Below are positions 11,027 to 18,931 of a stretch of DNA of 64,000 nt, piece after piece. The stretch is from the NCBI GenBank assembly GCA_963847145.1, contig CAWJYN010000006.1, forward strand, positions 1 through 64,000, read 5' to 3'. The stretch comes from JABFRJ01 sp963847145. Its GTDB lineage: Bacteria > Pseudomonadota > Alphaproteobacteria > Rhizobiales > Hyphomicrobiaceae. Each line of letters starts with the position of its first letter. Position 1 is the stretch's first letter. Both the position numbers and the translations under genes were made by a program. Under the pieces are notes generated by a model. The model ran no database searches. It saw only the letters and a program-made list of their open reading frames with translations, and was not told where the DNA came from.

Positions 11027-11248
11027 ATGAAAACCATCACGCCATCCACCGAGCTCATCCGCGAAGGCCAACACGTTGCCGAGGTGTCCGTCGATTCTAT
11101 CGAAACGTTTGGCGCGTGGTCGCCCTATCTCGCGCTCGATGACGCCGAAAAACTCGACAAAGTACGCCTCGCGCTTCGGGCTGACGATTTGAAAGCAGCA
11201 AGCACGTTGGCGAAAGTGGATGAGGCGACGTCGGTGGCGGCGGAGTAG
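11027..11248 (+). CDS. 73-residue conserved protein, antitoxin-like size and context
   Basis: The ATG at 11,027 overlaps the TGA of a truncated upstream frame (ATGA), the classic arrangement of two-gene toxin-antitoxin or similar coupled operons. The protein begins MKTITPSTELIREGQHVAEV, then GAWSPYLALDDAEKLDKVR and ALRADDLKAASTLAKV. I recognise this as the pattern of a widespread short family (T-E-L-I-R-E-G, WxPYLxxEDAxKLDxVRxALR) of unproven function. It may be an antitoxin, but no toxin is visible because the upstream partner is cut by the junction. A further 125 bases to the next gene contain nothing recognisable. Confidence 0.6.
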   Translation: MKTITPSTELIREGQHVAEVSVDSIETFGAWSPYLALDDAEKLDKVRLALRADDLKAASTLAKVDEATSVAAE

Positions 11249-11373
11249 GGGGCGTAGGTTGGGTCAAGCTTCGATGCGGTAGCAGCGATGCGCGACCCAA
11301 CATTGCTTGCTCAGCCAGCAGATTTTGGGTCGCGCGAAGGCTTGACCCAAGCCAGGTGCACCTTGGGCCAGGA

Positions 11374-11929
11374 CTATTTCTTTGTCGTCTTTCGACTGTC
11401 ATCTCGGACGCGATGCTTTGCGAGAGCCATCGCAACTGATGGTCCGCCGACACCTACCACAGCAATCACACTTGCCACAAACATCGCTGCCGTTGTCCCT
11501 GCAGTCGTCGCCACGGCCGCAGCCAAAAGTAAGCCTAGGCATGCGATTAGAGCACCAAGAAATTGTCCACGTTGCATTCCGCGACGTGACGCATCGGAAT
11601 CATCGCGCTCGAGCTGCATGCGATGATTTGCTCTTGCCTTCGTTAAATCCAGCACTTCGCGACCAGCCCCAGGCATCGCTTCCTCAAGTTCGCGAAGAAG
11701 TCTGGGGGGCACAAAGTCACCGCGAAAACTCTCGTGCTTCGCAAAGACTTGCTGAATCAATAGTGCATCCGCAGGATTTTCTGGGATCTAAATCAGCTTG
11801 GCGGACTAATTCTGCAACATCCGGCTGTAATCCCTGGTTCGCGCTCTTGGTTTCAAAATTAGGGGTGCTTTTCGACGAGCTCTCTAAGGATCGCCCTCGC
11901 TGTCTGTTTCTTGCGCGCTTCGAAGTCAT
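11374..11929 (-). CDS. DUF2335-like predicted membrane protein, one frameshift
   Basis: The C-terminal part reads LLIQQVFAKHESFRGDF, then PPRLLRELEEAMPGAGREVLD and HRMQLERDD, followed by two hydrophobic segments (LGALIACLGLLLAAAVA and AAMFVASVIAVVGVGG) and a basic tail. This matches the layout of the DUF2335 membrane family: a short alpha-helical head with PxxxLxxYExxxPG and a two-helix membrane anchor. An upstream piece in another frame, PDVAELVRQADLDP, joins it if one C of the CCC at 11,783-11,785 is removed, giving DPENPADALLIQQ. The start is then at 11,929, overlapping the end of the upstream gene by about 70 bases. Function is unknown; DUF2335 genes are often found on mobile or accessory DNA. 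Confidence 0.6.
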
Positions 11930-12197
11930 TTAATTGCAGGCTCTCAGAAATCTGCTGAAGGTCAATCGTTGCTCGGCGCGCAGTGGCAACACAACTCAGA
12001 TCTTCAAGAACCGACCAAAAATCGTCGATCAGATCAGAAAGCGAGTCACTTCGAACCTTACCATGATCAAACTCGGGAAAAAGATCGAAAGAGTTCATGT
12101 ACCCGTTCAGATAGTGATCGAATGCGGTCGTTGGCGACATGTCGTCCACCCTGGTAAGTGCCTCACTGAGTGCAACTCGAGCCTCTGTTTTGGACAT
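11859..12197 (-). CDS. hypothetical protein, 112 residues
   Basis: The ATG at 12,197 follows AGGAAA closely and reads MSKTEARVALSEALTRVDD. The rest is acidic and helical (FDLFPEFDHGKVRSDSLSDL, DDFWSVLEDLSCVATARRA), ending ILRELVEKHP. I do not recognise a family. It overlaps the DUF2335 gene by about 70 bases in another frame, so the two are probably co-transcribed and may act together. An in-frame upstream ATG at 12,257 would add 20 basic residues; the inner start is preferred for its ribosome-binding site. Not a known enzyme by any motif I can see. Confidence 0.55.
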   Translation of the reverse strand: MSKTEARVALSEALTRVDDMSPTTAFDHYLNGYMNSFDLFPEFDHGKVRSDSLSDLIDDFWSVLEDLSCVATARRATIDLQQISESLQLNDFEARKKQTARAILRELVEKHP

Positions 12198-12335
12198 TTT
12201 CCTACTGGCCTGTCCGCGACGCTGCTGTCTTTGCGACCTGGCAGCGTCGATACACAACTCAATTTTACCAAGAATGACCGGCAGTACCAGATCAGTACTG
12301 CCGAATCAGTTACTTATTTATGTCCTGGCGCGACA

Positions 12336-13769
12336 TTAGCCAAGGTAACTCACAAACTTCGCTGACATATAAGCGTTCAGCCCTTCAATCCCGCCTTCAT
12401 GTCCGAAGCCGCAATCTTTGATGCCGCCGAACGGCGTCTCTGGCAGCGCGATGCCGAAGTGGTTGATGGAGACCATGCCGCTGTCGAGCGCGTCGGCGAC
12501 TTTGGCTGCCATATTGCCGTTTTTCGTGAAGGCGTAGCTGGCCAGGCCGAACGGCAGGCTGTTGGCCTCCGTGAGCATCTTGTCGGTGTCTTTGAAGCGG
12601 ATCATGACGGCGACGGGGCCGAAGGGCTCCTCGGTCATGATGCGCGCGTTGGCTGGCACATCCGTGAGCACGGTCGGCTCGAAGAAGTTGCCCTGATTGC
12701 CAATGCGCTTGCCGCCGGTGGCGACTTTCGCGCCTTTCTCCTGCGCGTCCTGAATGATGGACTGCATGGCCGTCATGCGGCGCGGATTGGCCAACGGGCC
12801 CATCTTGCTCGCGGGATCAAGGCCTTCGCCGACTTTGATGCCCTTGGCGAGGTCGGTGAACTTGCCGACGAACTTGTCGTAGACCTTCTCGTGCACGAAG
12901 AAGCGCGTGGGCGAGACGCAGACTTGGCCGGCGTTGCGGAACTTCATGCCCGCGAGCAGACCAGCAACGGCATCCGTTTCGCAGTCATCGAACACTAGTG
13001 CCGGGGCATGTCCGCCGAGCTCCATCGTCGCGCGCTTCATGTGCAGGCCTGCGAGCGAGTTCAGATGCTTGCCGACCGGCACCGAGCCCGTGAACGAGAT
13101 CTTGCGGATGATCGGCGAGGGGATGAGATATTCGGAAATCTCGGCGGGGACGCCATAGACGAGATTGACGACGCCAGGGGGCACGCCAGCGTCATGGAAG
13201 CACTTGATGAAGCCGATGGGCGAGGCCGGCGTTTCTTCCGGGCACTTGACGATGATGGAGCAACCGGCAGCCAACGCGCCGCCGATCTTGCGGGCGGCCT
13301 GTGATACGGGGAAGTTCCAGGGCGAGAAGCCAGCGACGACGCCGACCGGTTCCATGAGCACCATGTTGCGGACGCCATCGGCGCGAGCGGGGATGATGCG
13401 GCCGTAAGCGCGGCGGCCTTCCTCGGCAAACCATTCGATGATGTCGGCGGAGCCGAGCACTTCGACCTTGGCTTCGGCCAAGACCTTACCCTGCTCCATG
13501 GTCAAGACCTTGGCGATCTCGTCGGCGCGGGTGCGCATCAGATCAGCGACTTTTTTCAATATCTTACCACGCTCGAAGGCGGAAACCTTGCGCCAGGTGG
13601 CGAAGCCCTTCTCGGCGGCCTTGAGGGCTAGGTCGAGGTCGGATTTCGAGGCGTGGCCGAGCTTGCCGATGGCCACGTTGGTGGCCGGATTGACGACATC
13701 CTGGGACTTGCCGGAGGTTGGCTGGACCCATTTGCCGTCGATGTAATGGTCGAGAGTGGCGGCGTACAT
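12336..13769 (-). CDS. NAD(P)-dependent aldehyde dehydrogenase, succinate-semialdehyde dehydrogenase type
   Basis: The ATG at 13,769 is preceded by AAGGAGC at good spacing, giving 477 residues. It has YIDGKWVQPTSGKSQDV at the start, the cofactor region FSPWNFPVSQAARKI, KCPEETPASPI, FTGSVPVGKHLN, the general-base Glu in MELGGHAPALVFDD, the nucleophile Cys in FRNAGQVCVSPTRF, and EEPFGPVAVMIRF. These are typical of the GabD-like aldehyde dehydrogenase superfamily. The likely substrate is succinate semialdehyde or a similar short aldehyde; the sequence alone does not decide NAD versus NADP. It stands alone, transcribed leftward, with a 440-base untranslated region upstream. An earlier in-frame ATG at 13,910 is not supported by a ribosome-binding site. 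Confidence 0.88.
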   Translation of the reverse strand: MYAATLDHYIDGKWVQPTSGKSQDVVNPATNVAIGKLGHASKSDLDLALKAAEKGFATWRKVSAFERGKILKKVADLMRTRADEIAKVLTMEQGKVLAEAKVEVLGSADIIEWFAEEGRRAYGRIIPARADGVRNMVLMEPVGVVAGFSPWNFPVSQAARKIGGALAAGCSIIVKCPEETPASPIGFIKCFHDAGVPPGVVNLVYGVPAEISEYLIPSPIIRKISFTGSVPVGKHLNSLAGLHMKRATMELGGHAPALVFDDCETDAVAGLLAGMKFRNAGQVCVSPTRFFVHEKVYDKFVGKFTDLAKGIKVGEGLDPASKMGPLANPRRMTAMQSIIQDAQEKGAKVATGGKRIGNQGNFFEPTVLTDVPANARIMTEEPFGPVAVMIRFKDTDKMLTEANSLPFGLASYAFTKNGNMAAKVADALDSGMVSINHFGIALPETPFGGIKDCGFGHEGGIEGLNAYMSAKFVSYLG

Positions 13770-14211
13770 GGAAGCTCCTTGAAGATGCTGGGTGTTGGCT
13801 GGTGCGTTACGGGCGTGCTGCGAGAAAACGGTGGCCGGCGCCGGTTTAACGGCACTGCATGGCAGGGCTGCAAGCCCAATGAACTGCGGGCAGCCGTGCA
13901 CGTTTCGCACAGCTTAGCAGAGCTTGTGGCACAGCGTGAGCACCGTGGGCAGGGCTCACTTATGCTGTGCGCGCCCGCCGCCTCTTTACCATAGTCGCAA
14001 AGAAGCCGGGTCGAATGCTTAATTGTGGTGATTGACGAAGGCGGAAAAAGCCAACAAATGTCGGGCGTAGGCTTTGCCTGCTCAGAGGACGTCACATCGT
14101 CTTCGGCGGCACTACGTCAGACTGCGGCTCGCGGCACCCCAGGGGTGACACCGGCCGCGTGATCCGCTGTAATGCCGTTAGGCGCCACTCAAGTTCTGGA
14201 GACGACCTGTC
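13770..14211. other. intergenic region between divergent genes
   Basis: No credible gene on either strand. It must hold the divergent promoters of the aldehyde dehydrogenase and the DUF937 gene. Several short inverted repeats occur around 13,930-13,970 (GAGCACCGTGGGCAGGGCTC), but no clear regulatory family can be named. Confidence 0.5.
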
Positions 14212-15423
14212 ATGAATATCATGTCGCTAGTGATGCAGTATTTCGGTCCTGTGATCTTGAACAAGATTGCCGGTTCGATCGGCATCAACTCCACGCTGGC
14301 GCAGAAGGCGATTGCGGCGGCTGCCCCGGCCATTCTGGCTGGCATTCTCGGCCGTTCGACGCAACCCGGCGGGGCCAAGATCCTTGCGGACATGATCGGC
14401 AAGCAGGATCCGGGGTTGCTCGGCAAACTGGGCGAGATGATCGGCACGGGCAAACAGGCCAGCGTCGTGGAACAGGGCACCAGTGCGCTGGGCGGTCTGC
14501 TGGGTAATTCGACGTTCGGTTCGCTGGCGGGTGCGCTCAGCAAGCAGGCTGGGCTCGGCATTGGCGCCAGCAATACGCTGCTCGGGTTGCTGACGCCGGC
14601 GGTTCTCGGGACGCTGGGCCGCGAACAGAAGAGTGCTGGGCTGGATGCCGCCGGCCTTGCCAACATGCTGATGGGGCAGAAGAAAAACATCGCTGACGCG
14701 ATCCCAGCAGATTTCGCCAAGCTGCTTTCGGGCACGGGTCTGCTGGATGCGGTGCAGGGCAACTCGGTCGCTGCTGCCGCGACGCCAGCAGCTGGCACGA
14801 CGACGACACAGCCGACCAGCACTGCCGGGGCGGCACGGCCGTCTGCATCGACCTCCAGCAGTTCGTACTCGACACCAGCTGGGCCAGCCGCTGGGACTGT
14901 GCGGCCTGGAATGGCCGGTGCCAGCATCCCGCATCAGCATTTCAGCTGGACGCCCTGGCTGGCGGCCATCGCCGCGGCGACGGCACTCTGGTGGACGGTG
15001 TTCGGCAACAAGCTGACACAGCCGCATCCGATGACCACGACCATTCCCGTGGTCGTGCCGCCGTCGACGACACTGGCGACCACGCCGTTGCCGGCGATTG
15101 TGGCCAATACTGAAGTCGGCAAGCAGATTGTCGGTGTGATCGACGACATGAAGGGTGCGATTGCCGGCGTGCGCGATGCCGCCACGGCGCAGTCGAGCCT
15201 GGGCCGCATTCAGGAGGTGGCAGGCCGTCTCGAAAAGGTCAGCACGCAGGCCGCTCAACTCACGCCAGACGCACGAAAGGCGCTGGGCACGTATGTGAAC
15301 TCGCAGCAGGGGCTGATCAAGACAGCGATTGCGAACGTGCTGGCGCTGCCGGGCGTTTCGGCGCTGCTGAAGCCGGTGCTGGAGCAGATGCTTGGCCGCA
15401 TCGAAGGTCTCGCCAAGGCCTGA
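14212..15423 (+). CDS. DUF937-family protein with C-terminal membrane anchor
   Basis: The 403-residue protein opens MNIMSLVMQYFGPVILNKIA and has the glycine/alanine-rich helical repeats of DUF937 (ILAGILGRSTQPGGAKIL, GLLGNSTFGSLAGALSKQ, LLGLLTPAVLGTLGREQ). A Thr/Ser/Ala-rich linker follows at about residues 185-240. Then there is one transmembrane segment, WLAAIAAATALWWTVFG, around residues 246-264, and a C-terminal helical domain (TEVGKQIVGVIDDMKGAIAG, TPDARKALGTYVNSQQ). DUF937 proteins are of unknown function; some are linked to envelope or storage-granule biology. The gene is single and is followed by a strong terminator. Confidence 0.75.
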   Translation: MNIMSLVMQYFGPVILNKIAGSIGINSTLAQKAIAAAAPAILAGILGRSTQPGGAKILADMIGKQDPGLLGKLGEMIGTGKQASVVEQGTSALGGLLGNSTFGSLAGALSKQAGLGIGASNTLLGLLTPAVLGTLGREQKSAGLDAAGLANMLMGQKKNIADAIPADFAKLLSGTGLLDAVQGNSVAAAATPAAGTTTTQPTSTAGAARPSASTSSSSYSTPAGPAAGTVRPGMAGASIPHQHFSWTPWLAAIAAATALWWTVFGNKLTQPHPMTTTIPVVVPPSTTLATTPLPAIVANTEVGKQIVGVIDDMKGAIAGVRDAATAQSSLGRIQEVAGRLEKVSTQAAQLTPDARKALGTYVNSQQGLIKTAIANVLALPGVSALLKPVLEQMLGRIEGLAKA

Positions 15424-15468
15424 GACGGCGACCTGAAGCGGGCGCCACTGACGCTTTATTGACATTTT

Positions 15469-15504
15469 GCGCCGCGGCGAACTCTCGCTGCGGCGCGATT
15501 TTTT
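15469..15504 (+). terminator. rho-independent terminator after the DUF937 gene
   Basis: GCGCCGC at 15,469 pairs with GCGGCGC at 15,490-15,496, and a run of six T follows (15,499-15,504). It lies 45 bases after the DUF937 stop and before asd. Confidence 0.85.
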
Positions 15505-15634
15505 GTTGCGGGACGGGCTGTGAGAACTTAAGTGACGGCCACGTGGTTCGGGTTGATTTGCGCGGCGATGGGCGCCGCGAACGCACCACCTGCCGGGTTT
15601 TGCGCCGCATGCGCCGACCCTCGAAAGGCAAAAC

Positions 15635-16678
15635 ATGAGCTACAATGTCGCTGTCGTCGGCGCCACGGGCAATGTGGGCCGGGAAATGCTGTCCATCATG
15701 GCCGAGCGCGGGTTTCCCGTGAACGAGGTGCACGCCATCGCGTCGCGCCGCTCGCAGGGGACAGAGGTTTCGTTCGGCGACAAAACACTCAAATGCAAAG
15801 ACCTGGAGACGTTCGATTTCAAAGGGATCGACTTTGTCATCATGAGCGCGGGCGGGACCGTATCGAAAGAGTGGTCACCCAAGATCGGTGCGCAGGGTGC
15901 GCTCGTCATCGATAACTCCAGCGCGTGGCGGTATGACCAGGACGTGCCGCTCGTCGTGCCGGAAGTGAATGCGCACGTGCTCGAACCTTATATGAAGAAG
16001 ACCAACCGCAAGAACATCATCGCCAACCCGAATTGTTCGACGATGCAAATGGTGGTGGCGTTGAAGCCGCTGCATGACCACGCGACGATCAAGCGGGTGG
16101 TGGTGGCGACCTATCAGTCGGTTTCAGGTGCCGGCAAAGAAGGTCTCGATGAGCTGTGGGCGCAGACCAAGGGTAAGTATGTGCCCGGGCAGGAGTTCCT
16201 GGCCAAGAAGTTCACCAAGGACATCGCCTTCAACGTCATTCCGCACATCGATGTGTTCATGGAAGACGGCTCCACCAAAGAAGAGTGGAAGATGGTGGCG
16301 GAGACGAAGAAGATCCTCGATCCGAGGATCAAGGTAACTGCGACGTGCGTGCGCGTGCCGGTGTTCGTTGGCCATTCGGAAGCGATCAATATCGAATTCG
16401 AAAAGCCGATCTCGGCCGACGAAGCGATGGAGATCCTGCGCAAGGCGCCAGGTTGTATGGTGTATGATCGCCGCGAGAACGGTGGTTACATGACGCCGCA
16501 GGAAGCCGCCGGCGAAGACCCGACCTACATCAGCCGCATCCGCGAAGATGGCACGGTGGAGAACGGGCTGAACATCTGGGTGGTGGCCGACAACTTGCGC
16601 AAGGGCGCGGCGCTGAATGCCATCCAGATCGCGGAGACGATCATCAATCGGAAGCTTCTCACCAAACGGGCGGCTTGA
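15635..16678 (+). CDS. asd: aspartate-semialdehyde dehydrogenase
   Basis: This is a 347-residue cytoplasmic enzyme that reduces beta-aspartyl phosphate with NADPH, at the branch to lysine/diaminopimelate, threonine and methionine. The start MSYNVAVVGATGNVGREML carries the GxTGxVG cofactor loop. Other landmarks are SAGGTVSKEW, DNSSAWRYD, VPEVN, the catalytic Cys in IIANPNCSTMQMVVALKP, YQSVSGAGKEG, NVIPHIDVF, and the catalytic His in VFVGHSEAINIEF. The closing part, ENGLNIWVVADNLRKGAALNAIQIAE, is the usual end. Length and motifs fit the bacterial short-form ASADH. It appears to be a single gene between a terminator and tRNA-Cys. No anomalies seen. Confidence 0.97.
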   Translation: MSYNVAVVGATGNVGREMLSIMAERGFPVNEVHAIASRRSQGTEVSFGDKTLKCKDLETFDFKGIDFVIMSAGGTVSKEWSPKIGAQGALVIDNSSAWRYDQDVPLVVPEVNAHVLEPYMKKTNRKNIIANPNCSTMQMVVALKPLHDHATIKRVVVATYQSVSGAGKEGLDELWAQTKGKYVPGQEFLAKKFTKDIAFNVIPHIDVFMEDGSTKEEWKMVAETKKILDPRIKVTATCVRVPVFVGHSEAINIEFEKPISADEAMEILRKAPGCMVYDRRENGGYMTPQEAAGEDPTYISRIREDGTVENGLNIWVVADNLRKGAALNAIQIAETIINRKLLTKRAA

Positions 16679-16862
16679 GGCCATGCGGAGGGCTGGCCGG
16701 ATTGGCTGGGCCTTCCGCGTCTCCAGTGGCTCGGGGCCAGATGTTCTGGTTGATGTGCGCCGGTTGCGTGACACTGGTCCCGCATGCTATTTGCATTTTT
16801 GCGTTGGGTTAGTTCCGATCGCAAAACACATGGTGCCGCTCACCCTGGCGCTGTGTTGGTAA

Positions 16863-16936
16863 GGCCACGTGGCGGAGTGGTGACGTAGCGGACTGCAAAT
16901 CCGCGTACCCCGGTTCAATTCCGGGCGTGGCCTCCA
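16863..16936 (+). tRNA. tRNA-Cys (GCA)
   Basis: Cloverleaf: acceptor arms GGCCACG / CGTGGCC, anticodon stem-loop GCGGACTGCAAATCCGC with anticodon GCA, T arm CCCCGGTTCAATTCCGGG. The 3' CCA is encoded (16,934-16,936). It lies between asd and hisH. Confidence 0.96.
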
Positions 16937-16990
16937 AATTCTCATGACATCTCATTTGGCTGACTTCTCTGGGCACGCTGGTTCCGGACC

Positions 16991-17644
16991 ATGCAAACTG
17001 TTGCCATCATCGACTATGGATCGGGCAATCTGCACTCGGCGGCGAAGGCATTCGAGCGCGCGGCGCGGGATAGCGGCGTTGATGCGCGCATTGCTGTGAC
17101 AAGCGCGCCAGAGGTGGTGGCAAAGGCTGACCGGATCGTGTTGCCGGGGGTCGGTGCGTTTGCTGACTGCAAGCGCGGGCTGGATGCAGTGGCCGGCATG
17201 CGGGCTGCGCTGGATGAGACGGTGCGTGGACGCGGCCGGCCGTTTCTTGGTATTTGCGTCGGCATGCAGTTGCTGGCGACGCGGGGGCTGGAATTCGAGA
17301 CAACGCAGGGGCTCGGATGGATCGACGGCGATGTCGTGGTGATCAAGCCTAGCGATGCCGCGCTCAAGATCCCGCACATGGGCTGGAACACGCTGACGGT
17401 TGGCCGGCAGCACGCGCTCCTGAGTGGGATCGAGACCGGGCCAAAAGGGCTGCACGCTTACTTCGTGCACTCGTTCCATCTGAAGGCGGCGCGGGCGGTG
17501 GATATGGTGGCGACAACAGATCACGGCGGCGCGGTGACGGCGATGGTCGGCCGGGACAACATTGCCGGCACGCAATTCCACCCGGAAAAGAGCCAACAGC
17601 TCGGATTACGGTTGATCGCTAATTTCCTGGCGTGGACACCGTAA
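16991..17644 (+). CDS. hisH: imidazole glycerol phosphate synthase, glutamine amidotransferase subunit
   Basis: This 217-residue class I glutaminase supplies ammonia to HisF in histidine synthesis. It opens with VAIIDYGSGNLHSAAKAFE. The oxyanion/nucleophile elbow GRPFLGICVGMQLLA contains the catalytic Cys, and AYFVHSFHL and the His-Glu pair in NIAGTQFHPEKSQQLGL complete the triad. The VLPGVGAFADC loop is also conserved. The gene starts 55 bases after tRNA-Cys. In most alphaproteobacteria hisH is followed directly by hisA and hisF; here hisA comes after 1.3 kb with two leftward small genes between, and hisF is 9 kb away on the other strand. Confidence 0.96.
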   Translation: MQTVAIIDYGSGNLHSAAKAFERAARDSGVDARIAVTSAPEVVAKADRIVLPGVGAFADCKRGLDAVAGMRAALDETVRGRGRPFLGICVGMQLLATRGLEFETTQGLGWIDGDVVVIKPSDAALKIPHMGWNTLTVGRQHALLSGIETGPKGLHAYFVHSFHLKAARAVDMVATTDHGGAVTAMVGRDNIAGTQFHPEKSQQLGLRLIANFLAWTP

Positions 17645-17951
17645 TTCGCTGACTTTGGACGGTACTCTTGGCGCGCTTTAGATAATTCGAGCGACGCGCC
17701 GATGCCAGCCCGTCCAGCGGGGACCCCTGGGAAACGCATACATCCAGGGACGACTGGCAACGCACGGCGCGCCGCTCGTTTTCGACCCGGCTGCTGGCGA
17801 GGGCATGCCAGCGACCGGGCTAAGGGCAGCGTGCCAAGGGATCTGGGCAAATCCCTGGGCGATAATCCGGCGGCTCACAGCTACCCGTGCAAGCCGTCAG
17901 CAACGCACCGGCCGAGAGGGCAGCCAGCACGATTGGGAATAAGTGGCCGCT
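17645..17951. other. intergenic, no gene seen
   Basis: About 300 bases after hisH with no convincing coding pattern. Near-repeats of CCCTGGG / CCAGGGA occur at 17,725-17,755 and 17,835-17,865 and could form weak hairpins between the convergent hisH and Cas2-like genes. Confidence 0.4.
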
Positions 17952-18356
17952 TCAAGCCGCTGCGGCCACCTCAGTTTTCAAACTTGGTAAATGCGCGCCC
18001 GCCGGCATTGGCCTTGGCTCGTCCCGAGGTACTGGCCTTGAGACGAGCCGCGGTTGCCACTGGCGACGCTGGCTGGCGGCAGGCGCCGTGGCCAACGCGG
18101 ACCGGCTGGTCCAGCGGAGCATGGTGTTGGCGAGTGCCGCGTGGCCAGTGACGGTCTGAACCAACAGGCCATCGTCGTCGCCGAGCAACGGTGCGAGTGT
18201 GGCCTCGATTTCGGCCGGTGTTGCCACGGTCTCGATGTACCAGAGCGACGCTAGCGGGCGCGCCCAACGGCTGCCGAGTTGCCTTATGGCAGCGGCCAAG
18301 GGCGTGGCGGCGTGATCTGAGGACGCGAGGTCGTAGGCGATCAGCAGCGTTGGCAT
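17952..18356 (-). CDS. orphan Cas2/SinR-like small protein
   Basis: The ATG at 18,356 gives 134 residues beginning MPTLLIAYDLASSDHAATPL, then AAIRQLGSRWARPLASLWYI and LLGDDDGLLVQTVTGHAALAN. The ferredoxin-like pattern (beta strand LLIAYDL, helix, strand with SLWYI, helix, strand GLLVQTV) fits the SinR-like branch of the Cas2/VapD-like fold: small proteins that start M-x-x-LLIAYDL and end in a DxLLVxxVTG strand. True Cas2 is a metal-dependent nuclease dimer, but no cas1 or repeat array is seen in the window, so this is a stand-alone member. The tail after residue 90 is basic and rich in Arg/Pro and may be disordered. It lies leftward between hisH and hisA. Confidence 0.65.
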   Translation of the reverse strand: MPTLLIAYDLASSDHAATPLAAAIRQLGSRWARPLASLWYIETVATPAEIEATLAPLLGDDDGLLVQTVTGHAALANTMLRWTSRSALATAPAASQRRQWQPRLVSRPVPRDEPRPMPAGAHLPSLKTEVAAAA

Positions 18357-18493
18357 CGGGGTGGTCTCTCGAACGGGCAATCAAGAACGTAGGTGGAACA
18401 TCGCATGTGATCATGACAGCGTCAAGAAAAAGTTCTCTTAATGTTCTTGTCGTTTTAGGGGTGTGGATAACTCTGTATTGTTGGGCTGCGGGG

Positions 18494-18814
18494 TCATTCG
18501 AACAGGTCGATCTGGGAGGGATTGGCGTTGGTGCGTGGGATGCGGCGGTAACCGAAGTCAGTGCGATCGGTATGGCCAGGGTAGCGCTCGCGGAAGAGGT
18601 CGGCGGCTTTGCGGCGGCTGGCTGGGAAGCGCTCTCCCCACCAGACTTCGTACAGGCGGCGGCTGTCGCATTTGTAGCGGGCCAGCAGGTCTTTCTGGCG
18701 CACGCGCAGCCAACGGGCGATCCAGATGTCGATGGCGTCTTTTTCGGTGAGGACGCGCGGGCGGGCAGGGTGCGCGGCGATGGTGGTCTGGGGCGGTGTC
18801 TCGAGATCGGTCAT
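18494..18814 (-). CDS. conserved hypothetical protein, 106 residues
   Basis: Sequence: a disordered head MTDLETPPQTTIAAHP, then VLTEKDAIDIWIARWLRVRQ, KDLLARYKCDSRRLYEVWWG, ERFPASRRKAADLFRERYPG and a tail ending PSQIDLFE. The middle looks like a helix-turn-helix-style or helical bundle domain: AIDIWIARWL, then RYxCDxRRLYEVW, then RKAADLF. Similar short proteins occur in alphaproteobacteria as I recall them, without known function. It faces the Cas2-like gene in the same direction, 137 bases upstream of it, so the two might share a promoter. Coding is supported by the conserved aromatic/charged pattern rather than by any known motif. Confidence 0.6.
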   Translation of the reverse strand: MTDLETPPQTTIAAHPARPRVLTEKDAIDIWIARWLRVRQKDLLARYKCDSRRLYEVWWGERFPASRRKAADLFRERYPGHTDRTDFGYRRIPRTNANPSQIDLFE

Positions 18815-18931
18815 GAACTGCGGGTTGACCCTGGTGTGGAACTGCTCTTTCTATGCGCCGCGATTGCAGCCAATGCAGGGCATGGGTGCGCGCTGCAACT
18901 GCCTATTCCTGCGAACCCATGAGATCCGAAC

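Noticed and set aside
14227..15636. Long open frame opposite the DUF937 gene
   Set aside because: The composition is unlike a protein and the plus-strand frame has recognisable repeats and a membrane helix.
17952..18356. A CRISPR-Cas locus suggested by the Cas2-like protein
   Set aside because: No repeat-spacer array, no cas1 and no effector genes were seen anywhere in the window.
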